64,000 nucleotides of DNA, taken from assembly GCA_905214435.1 (NCBI GenBank), contig CAJMMA010000001.1:69102-133101 (forward strand), given 5' to 3'. This DNA is from an uncultured bacterium. Lineage in GTDB: Bacteria > Actinomycetota > Coriobacteriia > Coriobacteriales > Coriobacteriaceae. Under the pieces are notes generated by a model, which had not been told where the DNA came from, made no database searches, and worked only from the letters and a program-made list of their open reading frames with translations. The translations under genes and the position numbers were made by a program. Shown piece after piece: positions 9,064 through 16,721 of this stretch; the first letter of the stretch is position 1; each line of letters starts with the position of its first letter.

Positions 9064-9789
9064 CTACGCAACATCCCAAGGCTGGAGCTCGTCGCCCAGG
9101 CGAACGATGCAGTCGTAGAGCACGGTGTGACGCTCGGCCGGGTTGGCGTCGCGATGAAAATGGCCGTAGTACCAGCGCTTGTAGTCCAAGCGATCTTCCA
9201 GCTCATCGAAAAACGCCGTAAGTCGATCAACGCCGGGGCAATCCCAGCCGGGCGCCGGATAGAGCGTGGGCGAAAGCATGTGCGTAGAGCAGGTGTGGGT
9301 AATTACGTAGTCGACCTTCCAGCCCACGCTGTCGAGCTTTGTCCACGCCTCCTCAAAGTTGCGCTCGTCCGGCAGCTCCTGTGGCCACCAGCTGGAATAC
9401 GGAATGCGGTATTCCTTGTCCACGCTCGTGGCACCGCCCATAGTAAAGATCGTTGAGCCGTCGAGCTCAAAAATCTCGCCATGCGTCAGGCGCCGTATGG
9501 GAGAGGTGTCCGACAGGCGCTGCGTCAGCCCACCGTGCCACAGCTCCATGGGACGCTCCGCCCAATGGTCGAAGCGCTCGTGGTTACCGTCGACAAACAG
9601 CACGGTATAGGGCCGCGACTCCAGCCAGGCGATGTCGGCGCACTCCTCGGCAGAGAAATCCCACGGAAGGCCAAAGTCGCCCGCGATGATGAGATAGTCG
9701 TCGCTCGTCAGACTATCCCCAAGCTCCCAGTCGCGCAGCTTTTGCATGTCGACGCCGCCGTGAATATCACCCGTCACATAGACCGTCAT
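9064..9789 (-). CDS. Metallophosphoesterase
   Basis: 241-aa calcineurin-like phosphoesterase. Metal-ligand motifs in order: TGDIHGG (about 6-12), AGDFGLPWD, DGNHERFD, and late YGHFHRD. Substrate unknown; the size and GNHE box resemble bacterial protein or nucleotide phosphatases. ATG 9789 is preferred over 9825 because the D-x-H motif then starts at the usual position, although the ribosome site is poor. Convergent with gluQ, 17 bp between stops. Confidence 0.85.
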   Translation of the reverse strand: MTVYVTGDIHGGVDMQKLRDWELGDSLTSDDYLIIAGDFGLPWDFSAEECADIAWLESRPYTVLFVDGNHERFDHWAERPMELWHGGLTQRLSDTSPIRRLTHGEIFELDGSTIFTMGGATSVDKEYRIPYSSWWPQELPDERNFEEAWTKLDSVGWKVDYVITHTCSTHMLSPTLYPAPGWDCPGVDRLTAFFDELEDRLDYKRWYYGHFHRDANPAERHTVLYDCIVRLGDELQPWDVA

Positions 9790-9842
9790 CGGATTACCAC
9801 TTCCCTGCAAGTCGCTAGCCCGCATTCCGCGCGATCACTAAG

Positions 9843-9888
9843 CCAACCGTTCCAACCGTTTCAGCCCTTCCAGCCCTTCCAGCCCTTA
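9843..9888. repeat. Short 9-bp tandem repeats
   Basis: Two CCAACCGTT units followed by three CAGCCCTTC-like units, 46 bp in all, in the gap between two minus-strand genes. Slippage-prone; no function apparent. Confidence 0.6.
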
Positions 9889-9892
9889 GGGC

Positions 9893-10132
9893 TTACCCCT
9901 CGTTCTCCCATCCAAACGGGTCAAGCACCCAAAAAACCAAATCGAGCACGCCGCCGGTCATCATGGCGCCGGCAAGGGCCATACAAACATGCAGAAAACT
10001 GGCACTTCTGAGCACGTCAAACGGCCCCAGAACAGCTAGCACCGCGACCCCTACGCCGGCAAGGCACAGCGCGAGGCACGGCCCCGCGTCCTTGACGCAC
10101 TTCTTTGCGAGATGCTTGGTGTTATCACTCAT
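9893..10132 (-). CDS. Small membrane protein, unknown function
   Basis: 79-aa protein starting MSDNTKHLAKK, with two hydrophobic segments at about 16-36 and 43-64, short cytoplasmic-type N-terminus and ending DPFGWENEG. ATG 10132 has AAGGAG upstream. The frame opens to 10273 but has no ribosome site there. I recognise no family. The next minus-strand gene downstream is the metallophosphoesterase, over 100 bp away. Confidence 0.65.
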   Translation of the reverse strand: MSDNTKHLAKKCVKDAGPCLALCLAGVGVAVLAVLGPFDVLRSASFLHVCMALAGAMMTGGVLDLVFWVLDPFGWENEG

Positions 10133-10242
10133 CGATATCGAACTCCTTAGAGGACCGTTGTTTGGGTACATGCCACCGCGGCAGAGCAGGGCGGCAGGGT
10201 AAGTGTCACATGTCTTGCGGACACAGCTGAAAGCCCTCGCGC

Positions 10243-10288
10243 AAAAAACAGCGCGCCGCAGGATTCGTATCACCTGCGGCGCGCCGAA
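10243..10288 (-). terminator. Rho-independent terminator of the AAA ATPase gene
   Basis: Perfect 12-bp stem GCGCGCCGCAGG / CCTGCGGCGCGC, 10-nt loop, followed on the minus strand by GTTTTTTG. It lies about 130 bp past the ATPase stop codon. Confidence 0.85.
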
Positions 10289-10418
10289 AATGGTCCGCTT
10301 TCCTCCATCCCCAACGGATCAGCTGAGTTGGTGCCGCCCGACGGAAAGGAAGAAGCCGGCGGCGTCACGAGCTGTGGCAATGTCGCTAGGCATAGGAAAC
10401 AGACGCGCTCCAAACGCC

Positions 10419-11714
10419 CTAAGCCCCAAGCCTACCCATTAAGAAATCGACTGCAGAAACGATTTTGATGCCGTCGATGTCGGTCGGATGGCTCCCCTGA
10501 CGAACGACGACGATCTTCTCGTAACCGCCGGTAATCTTCTCGAGCGACGTGAGCTCAAATGGACGCAGCTCGCGCTTACGCGTCGCCTCCTCGTCAATCG
10601 ACTCTGTGACCTGAATAAACTTACGATCCGAGCCGTCGCCTATCGCAACAAAGTCGATTTCGGCATCTCGAAGATGACCCGTGAAGACCTGGTATCCGTC
10701 ATAGACAAGGCGATTGTAAACGGCATTTTCGAGAACACGTCCGCTGTCGCTGCCGCGATACCCATCCAAGAAGGCTCGAAGTCCCAGATCCTCAATGTAA
10801 AACTTGCCGCCGGTCTTCAAAATGTCCCGACCCTTAATATCAAATCGGCGCGCGTGCGAAAAGATATAGGTCTCCTCAAGGGCGGACACACAAGTGTCCA
10901 CGACGCCGTGCGAGGATTTCGCCCCGTTCTCTGCCAGCGTTCCAACGATCTTATTAATTGATGTCGGGTTTGAAATGTTATCAGCCAAGTAGGAAGTGAC
11001 GCGGTCGAGCACACTCCTGCTCGTCACCGACCGTCTACCCCGACGCGCCTCGCGAGCCAAAATGTCGCGCCCGACGATTGTTTGGTACGTGCTCCAGATA
11101 TAGTCCTTCATTTCCTGCTCCGGCAGCTTTGAAGCAGCGAGAAACGGCAGGCCTCCAAACGTCAGATATCGGTCAAGAAGATCGTCGAGTGCAACAATAT
11201 CCTCCCGACCAAAAACAGCGAGCCTATTCGTGACGTCAGTCGGACCAAGAAAGTCGACATATTCCGAAAAAGCGAGCGGGTGCATCCGAATCTCGACATA
11301 CCTGCCCGAGATTAAGGTCGCGATCTCTGACGAGAGGAGAAAAGCATTCGAACCCGTAACATATATATCGCAGTCCCGGTCGACACGAAATGCGTTAATC
11401 GCCTTCTCCCATCCGGCAACCTCCTGAAGCTCGTCGAAGAAGAGATAGCACCTCTTGCCCGCAGGCATTAGGCCGTCCACGTGGCGGTAAAGCTCTCGCC
11501 AATCACGCACGCCCTCCAGCTCAAATGACTCCATCTTAAAGGTCAAAAGACATTCGGATGGAACGCCGTTATCCTCCAGATGTTTGCGCATCATGTCCAG
11601 AAGCGTCGATTTGCCACAACGGCGCATACCCGTTACGACCTTGATGACATCCGTGTCACGGAAGGCGATTAACTTCTCGAGATATCGATTTCTGGGAACC
11701 ATCCGTTTATCCAT
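10419..11714 (-). CDS. AAA_14 / DUF4143 family ATPase
   Basis: 431-aa ATP-binding protein of a family common in accessory regions but poorly understood. Walker A GMRRCGKSTLL at about 30-40, Walker B CYLFFDELQEV at about 90, an Arg-rich lid region, and the C-terminal DUF4143 nuclease-like domain at about 200-390 (LGLRAFLDGYRG, ENAVYNRLVYDGY, EIDFVAIG, RKFIQVTES). The D-to-Q-type core DFVAIG...IQV resembles a PD-(D/E)XK fold with E and D still present. ATG 11714 is chosen; 11744 and 11702 are possible. A palindromic operator precedes it. Confidence 0.88.
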   Translation of the reverse strand: MDKRMVPRNRYLEKLIAFRDTDVIKVVTGMRRCGKSTLLDMMRKHLEDNGVPSECLLTFKMESFELEGVRDWRELYRHVDGLMPAGKRCYLFFDELQEVAGWEKAINAFRVDRDCDIYVTGSNAFLLSSEIATLISGRYVEIRMHPLAFSEYVDFLGPTDVTNRLAVFGREDIVALDDLLDRYLTFGGLPFLAASKLPEQEMKDYIWSTYQTIVGRDILAREARRGRRSVTSRSVLDRVTSYLADNISNPTSINKIVGTLAENGAKSSHGVVDTCVSALEETYIFSHARRFDIKGRDILKTGGKFYIEDLGLRAFLDGYRGSDSGRVLENAVYNRLVYDGYQVFTGHLRDAEIDFVAIGDGSDRKFIQVTESIDEEATRKRELRPFELTSLEKITGGYEKIVVVRQGSHPTDIDGIKIVSAVDFLMGRLGA

Positions 11715-11729
11715 CGCTCGCCCCAATCT

Positions 11730-11806
11730 GCAAGTTTTTCTCACAGAATGACAAGAACTTGCGAATTTTGCAAGTTCTTGCCACGTAGCGACAAGAACCT
11801 GCAGAA
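11730..11806. promoter_or_regulatory. Palindromic operator array upstream of the AAA ATPase gene
   Basis: A perfect inverted repeat CAAGAACTTGC / GCAAGTTCTTG (11752-11780, 7-bp spacer GAATTTT) is flanked by two more half-sites, GCAAGTTTTT at 11730 and ACAAGAACCTGCAGAA at 11791. Four copies of one motif close to the start suggest cooperative repressor binding, possibly autoregulation. Confidence 0.6.
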
Positions 11807-12128
11807 TTACATCAGAGCCATTATAAGTCGGGCTCAGTCAAAGCAGCGTCAAGGCGCAGAACAATGGTATGAGGCGAATCGTTCAAGAGTGCGTTGAACA
11901 ATTTCATTCCCGCATTTTTGGAATGCCCATAAGATGCCCGTTTGACAGGAAGCGATCTGGGCCATCTTTGAGCAGAAACTCAAATGCTGGCGCGCCGCCT
12001 GCACTTATCGAGTTTCCCGCAACTGCTATAAATAGAAAGTTTATTTACATAGCGAGACACTCCTGGACGTTTGACTTTCATCCTGGTAGCCTGGATATCT
12101 AGAAGTTTCTGTTTGGAGAGGGTTAGCA
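11807..12128. other. Gene-free border of the defence cassette
   Basis: About 320 bp of lower-GC sequence between the ATPase operator and the methyltransferase gene. A plus-strand frame at 11869-12102 and a short minus-strand frame near 11910-12050 exist, but neither has a ribosome site or recognisable product. It probably holds the methyltransferase promoter; I could not settle on -10/-35 boxes. Confidence 0.5.
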
Positions 12129-13670
12129 GTGATTCCCGTTATTGACTTATTCGCGGGCCCGGGAGGCCTTGGGGAAGGCTTCTCATCACTTCGAGACGCT
12201 GAGAACAAGCCCGTGTTCCAAACAATCATGTCCATTGAACGTGACAAGCAGGCTCATCAGACCCTGAGGCTTCGTTCATATCTGCGCAAAATTGCAGAAC
12301 CGGACGGAACATTGCCGAGAGTTTATCTCAGATACATGAAAAAGCATGACAATGAGACCTTCGACCAACTTATCCGCTACCGCCCAAAAGAATGGCAGGC
12401 TGCTTGCGAAGAAGCTTTATGCGACGAGCTCGTCGATGGAGACGACCGCTTGGTCAAACTCGGCGCCGAACGCGTGACAAGATGGTTTGAAGACCGTGAT
12501 AGGGGTCCGCTAGTCCTTATTGGCGGACCTCCGTGCCAAGCATATTCGTTGGTGGGCAGATCGCGGCGCAAGCATGACATTACATTCGAAGAGGACCCGA
12601 AGCACACCCTCTACCGTTGCTACCTCTCGTTTATCAACGAGCTAAAGCCGGATGTCTTCGTTATGGAAAACGTCAAAGGACTTCTTTCTGCAAAGCACGA
12701 GGGCCATGGCGTTTTTAACCGCATATGCAAAGATATGGAAGAGGCGGGATACACTATCCATTCCCTCGTCACTGATGACCCCCATAATCCAAAAGATTAC
12801 GTTGTCAAAGCCGAACAGTATGGAATCCCCCAGATGCGCCACAGGGTCATTCTCCTTGGTATTAAAAATGACACCGGAATCGAACCGAGCACGCTAACCA
12901 AAAAGCATGTTTGCACTCTTGGGTCAGCCCTTCGTGGGCTGCCTAAACTGCGAAGCGGATTCTCTGAACGCAACGAAAACTGGCGCGATATGAACTGGGC
13001 AGAGTACATAAACTCAGCGGCAAAAGAGTTGAAAGACAATGGCGAATGCAACGATCTTACAGACATCCTTGATAGGGTAATTTCACGCTACGCGCCAAAG
13101 TTAACCGCAAAGCACAAAGTTGATCCCGTCCACAATCGATATGAAGAATGGTATAGAGGAAGGCTCGGAAATAGCAAGGTCCTCACAAATCATGAGTCTC
13201 GCTCTCACTTGGCGAGCGATCTTGACCGTTATCTCTTTTGTGCGGCATATGCAGAAAAATACGGTACGCCCGCACGCCTTGAAGAATTCCCCGAGTCATT
13301 GCTTCCCAATCATAAGAACGTCCAGGCAGCAAAAACGACTGGTAACTATAAATTCAACGACCGTTTTCGTGTGCAAGTATGGGGAAGACCCTCTACGACC
13401 ATCACCTCGCATATCGCCAAGGACGGACACTATTACATCCATCCGGATCCGTCGCAATGCAGGAGCCTTACCGTGAGAGAGGCCGCAAGACTTCAAACCT
13501 TCCCAGATGACTATCTGTTCGAAGGCAACAGAACGTCTCAGTACACTCAGGTGGGTAACGCGGTGCCGCCGCTACTTGCCCAGCAGATAGCGGCGGTAGT
13601 CGCAAAGGCACTTGGAAAAGAAGCCCACGGGTTTTACGAGAATCTTACAGACGATACTGACTGCTCTTAA
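12129..13670 (+). CDS. DNA (cytosine-5-)-methyltransferase
   Basis: 513-aa C5-cytosine methyltransferase, the modification arm of the neighbouring defence cassette. Motif I DLFAGPGGLGEGF (6-18), motif IV GGPPCQAYS with catalytic Cys136, motif VI MENV (179-182), motif VIII QMRHRVILLG, then a target-recognition region, motif IX VREAARLQTFPDDY and motif X TQVGNAVPPLLAQQI. An extra stretch of about 90 residues separates motifs I and IV. The start is GTG 12129 behind GGAGAGGG. Its 3' end overlaps the convergent AIPR gene by 26 bp. AT-rich codon use differs from the flanking chromosome. Recognition site not predictable from here. Confidence 0.94.
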   Translation: MIPVIDLFAGPGGLGEGFSSLRDAENKPVFQTIMSIERDKQAHQTLRLRSYLRKIAEPDGTLPRVYLRYMKKHDNETFDQLIRYRPKEWQAACEEALCDELVDGDDRLVKLGAERVTRWFEDRDRGPLVLIGGPPCQAYSLVGRSRRKHDITFEEDPKHTLYRCYLSFINELKPDVFVMENVKGLLSAKHEGHGVFNRICKDMEEAGYTIHSLVTDDPHNPKDYVVKAEQYGIPQMRHRVILLGIKNDTGIEPSTLTKKHVCTLGSALRGLPKLRSGFSERNENWRDMNWAEYINSAAKELKDNGECNDLTDILDRVISRYAPKLTAKHKVDPVHNRYEEWYRGRLGNSKVLTNHESRSHLASDLDRYLFCAAYAEKYGTPARLEEFPESLLPNHKNVQAAKTTGNYKFNDRFRVQVWGRPSTTITSHIAKDGHYYIHPDPSQCRSLTVREAARLQTFPDDYLFEGNRTSQYTQVGNAVPPLLAQQIAAVVAKALGKEAHGFYENLTDDTDCS

Positions 13671-15729
13671 CACGGTAAGGACAGCCGACTCTGTGCAGCC
13701 GCTTCATCATGTTAATAAGTACAACGGACTGGCTCTCGGAGGGCACTTTGTTTGGCAAGGCACATGCATACTGCAAAATACCCCGTTCCTTCTCAGTTCC
13801 CTCGCCCTCTGCAAGGCACCAGTTAAGAACATTTTGCCAAAATCCGCTTCCCATCTCGCAAACCGCCGTCTGAGCTTCAATCCCATTCAGCGTTTTCTGG
13901 TTACGGGAGCCCTCTCGCTGAATGTCTTTCTCCTCATCGAGGTCAATAAGCTCGCCAAGCCACTCTTTGTCCCAATCAACCTTTTTTAACTTGATAGCCT
14001 CCCAGCATTTCTGTTGTTTTGCCCATTCAGAAATGTTTCGATAGCCCGTCGCGGGATGCATCAATACATCATGCGCAGCGTCAGATGCTTGCCCAAGCGC
14101 CCTCTCAAACGCTGGCGACAACGATTGTTGATTCCAAATGCCAAGAAAGTTAACGGCTTTTCCTAAAGCGGAAACTGCATTTGAAAGCACTCCCACCGCA
14201 AGGACTACATGCTGCGAGCGATAGCTGCCGGTTTCCCACCAATCACGCGCCTGCACAATCTTGCCTGTGCGATCGAATATAATTTTCTTGGCAATCAAAT
14301 ATTTGAAATAAGTCTCATTGAACTGACTCTCATCCTTATCCCAGGAGTCTTTAATTAGCCGAGCAAATTCAGAGAAGTTCTTCTGGGCACCGCGATTGAC
14401 CAAGTAGGCCTTATTCGTCCAGACCATGAGATATTTTGCCAAATCCGTTTTCGTAAAAGTCTGCGTTTTAGGAAACTCAGCAACAAATTTACGCTTCTGC
14501 GCAGGCGTAAGATAAGCTTGCTTATCTCGATATGAGCCTCTTGCCCGCTCGTAGAACCATTTGGTTTGCGTGAAGCTATCTGCCCGCATGGGAGCAAGTA
14601 TCCTTTGCGAGAACTCTTCGATCCTCACGTGATAAGGGTGGTTTGCAAAGAAGTCGGCTGAAGAAACCTTATTCTGGCTGTTTGCATATTCAGAGATCCT
14701 AGGCACCAGTTCGAGAGCCTCTTCCGGGCTGACAACACTAAGCTTCATTTGGACAAACACGCGGTCCAAACTTTTACCAGCCTTATATGCGGCATAAACC
14801 GATGCGGTTGTCTGGCCACCGTTAACTATCTGCAGGTTTTCTAGACGGTCAATTAAAAGCCCGTCTTCCCCGCTCTCCGTTGTAACGCTCTCTGCGGTCG
14901 CCGTGATACCGTTATTGAACGAGAAGAAAAGCTCGGGCTCATTCTCGAGAGTACGCTTTATACCCTTGTTGACATTGCTTCTCGCCTGAAGAAATACACG
15001 GACGTTTTGCTCAAGAAGTCGCGCTCCCCAACGATCGTAGATGCGCGCCAAATCGACACCCGGTATCGCAGCAAGGTAAACCTTGTTCTTGTCTTTCGGA
15101 GAGCTTGCGAGAAGGGCCCGAATCGGACCCGTCGGCAATTCGTTAAAGTCAATGAGCAGTCTCTCCCGCTCACGACCCGATTCAATAAGATTACCTATCC
15201 GTTCAAGATCCCAGACGTTGTAAACAACCTCTTTGCCAAGGACACTCCCCGTCTCTTTACCCGAAACCCTTTGGCTAAGTTTTTTGTTTGAAAGAAGATA
15301 CAGATTAACTCGCTCGATTTCGTTCCAGCGAGCGTGAATTAAATCGGCGAGCCCAAACCCCGGATCCGTCGGCTCAAGAGATTCCCTAAATTGAGAATCC
15401 AATGCTTTGGTTACGAATTTCTCAAGCCGCCGAAAATCTGCCTCCATTTCAGAATTCGTTAATGTCAGCAAGCCAGTATCTTGGTTGAAGTCGAGGACAA
15501 TGAGGCCAAGGACTTTTCTGCTTGACTCAAAAGGATCGCCACAGTAGCCATCAACCCTTATTCCAGTTCTCTGACAGAAGGCGGGGATGGCCTCATCGAA
15601 TTCTCCCGCATCGCAAAGATAATCAGTGATGAGGTCAAAGAACGCATCGTTCTTATAGACTCCCTCTGAGTCCGCCTTATTCTTGACCTCTTGAAACAGT
15701 TCCTCCTGAAACGAAGTGGAATCTGTCAT
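13645..15729 (-). CDS. AIPR-domain protein of the defence cassette
   Basis: 694-aa protein with the AIPR (abortive infection phage resistance) domain at about 230-400: YDRWGARLLEQNVR, FFSFNNGITATAE and LQIVNGGQTTASVY are its hallmark strings. N-terminal residues 1-200 look like a nuclease-type alpha/beta region, and the C-terminal third is unassigned. Last gene of a tightly packed four-gene minus-strand operon (5-bp gap after the DUF4420 gene). In related systems the AIPR protein is thought to be an effector; the exact activity is unknown. Low-GC codon use fits transfer. Confidence 0.9.
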   Translation of the reverse strand: MTDSTSFQEELFQEVKNKADSEGVYKNDAFFDLITDYLCDAGEFDEAIPAFCQRTGIRVDGYCGDPFESSRKVLGLIVLDFNQDTGLLTLTNSEMEADFRRLEKFVTKALDSQFRESLEPTDPGFGLADLIHARWNEIERVNLYLLSNKKLSQRVSGKETGSVLGKEVVYNVWDLERIGNLIESGRERERLLIDFNELPTGPIRALLASSPKDKNKVYLAAIPGVDLARIYDRWGARLLEQNVRVFLQARSNVNKGIKRTLENEPELFFSFNNGITATAESVTTESGEDGLLIDRLENLQIVNGGQTTASVYAAYKAGKSLDRVFVQMKLSVVSPEEALELVPRISEYANSQNKVSSADFFANHPYHVRIEEFSQRILAPMRADSFTQTKWFYERARGSYRDKQAYLTPAQKRKFVAEFPKTQTFTKTDLAKYLMVWTNKAYLVNRGAQKNFSEFARLIKDSWDKDESQFNETYFKYLIAKKIIFDRTGKIVQARDWWETGSYRSQHVVLAVGVLSNAVSALGKAVNFLGIWNQQSLSPAFERALGQASDAAHDVLMHPATGYRNISEWAKQQKCWEAIKLKKVDWDKEWLGELIDLDEEKDIQREGSRNQKTLNGIEAQTAVCEMGSGFWQNVLNWCLAEGEGTEKERGILQYACALPNKVPSESQSVVLINMMKRLHRVGCPYRVKSSQYRL

Positions 15730-15734
15730 CTAAT

Positions 15735-16721
15735 TCACCTCAATGCTTGGGTAATTGCGCTCTGATCAACTTCGTAATCAGAGCAGTAGCCAAGGTCGAT
15801 TTTATATGTAACAGCCTTAACTCCAGGCGGACACGAACTGGAAACGATTCGCGGAAATCCATCCTTAACTTCATATGTTTCAGTTACGCCCTCGCTCCAC
15901 AAGGTGTGGGAATAATCGTCTTCCGGAAAATACCCGGCATCCGACAGCTTCTCCTGAAAGTGCGCCAAATCCAATGGGCTGTCGAAGAGCATTTGAACAT
16001 CGTTGACGACATCGGTAAGGCTGAATGCCGCTTTATCTTCATCCGTAGCGCTGTTCAACTCAACGACATATAAGAAGAGCCTTTCACTTTCGTTGGTGTT
16101 CAATTGCTCTTCTGACGATATTCCAATTTCCGAATTCGACGACCCTCGTTTGCTTTTCACCTCGACGAAAATCTGCCCGTAACCGAAATCGCGCTTAGAG
16201 CGTTCTGGCCCTGTCCAGCCACTCAAGGCATTCGACGGCTCGTAAATGGCAGCGGAAACCCGTTTAAGAAAAAGCAGCTCGCCGATAAGCCCTTTTTGTT
16301 GCTCGGCTGTGAGGGGACCACGCCCGGGCCTGAGAAACGAAGCCCATTTCTCGAGCCTCATGAAGGTCATCTTCCTCATCGCAACGGTGGGGGCTTTCTG
16401 CACCGAGTCGGCAATATCAAGACATAAGCGGAGAAATTGGGCTTTCATTTCCTGGTCTTGGAGCTCAAGCAGTATGGAGCGCTCCGATTCAATGTCTCGA
16501 ATAGAGATGTTCTTAAACTTGGGAGGCTCCGGTGCCCCCGTCTCGCTGCTGTCATATTCGACAAGAAAAGCAGGGTGATTAGAGCGCCCCTTTGCCCAAT
16601 AAATCCTTTTTGCATCGGGATTGACATCGGGTGCGACCATTCTCGTGTTGTAGTCGCCCCTTCCACGCGATCTAGGCAGCTCTTCCCACGGATTATCGCT
16701 AGTCGTCTTCATAATCATCAT
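15735..16721 (-). CDS. PD-(D/E)XK motif protein (DUF4420)
   Basis: 328-aa predicted nuclease. The core reads GLIGELLFL (about 147-155, candidate first Glu), then GWTGPERSKRDF and the catalytic-type strand IFVEVKSKRGSS (about 188-199), i.e. E, D and E-x-K in the expected order. It overlaps the end of the Z1 gene by 23 bp, so translation is probably coupled. Starts at 16721, 16718 and 16712 are all possible. Likely the DNA-cutting component working with the Z1 and GHKL proteins. Confidence 0.88.
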   Translation of the reverse strand: MMIMKTTSDNPWEELPRSRGRGDYNTRMVAPDVNPDAKRIYWAKGRSNHPAFLVEYDSSETGAPEPPKFKNISIRDIESERSILLELQDQEMKAQFLRLCLDIADSVQKAPTVAMRKMTFMRLEKWASFLRPGRGPLTAEQQKGLIGELLFLKRVSAAIYEPSNALSGWTGPERSKRDFGYGQIFVEVKSKRGSSNSEIGISSEEQLNTNESERLFLYVVELNSATDEDKAAFSLTDVVNDVQMLFDSPLDLAHFQEKLSDAGYFPEDDYSHTLWSEGVTETYEVKDGFPRIVSSSCPPGVKAVTYKIDLGYCSDYEVDQSAITQALR

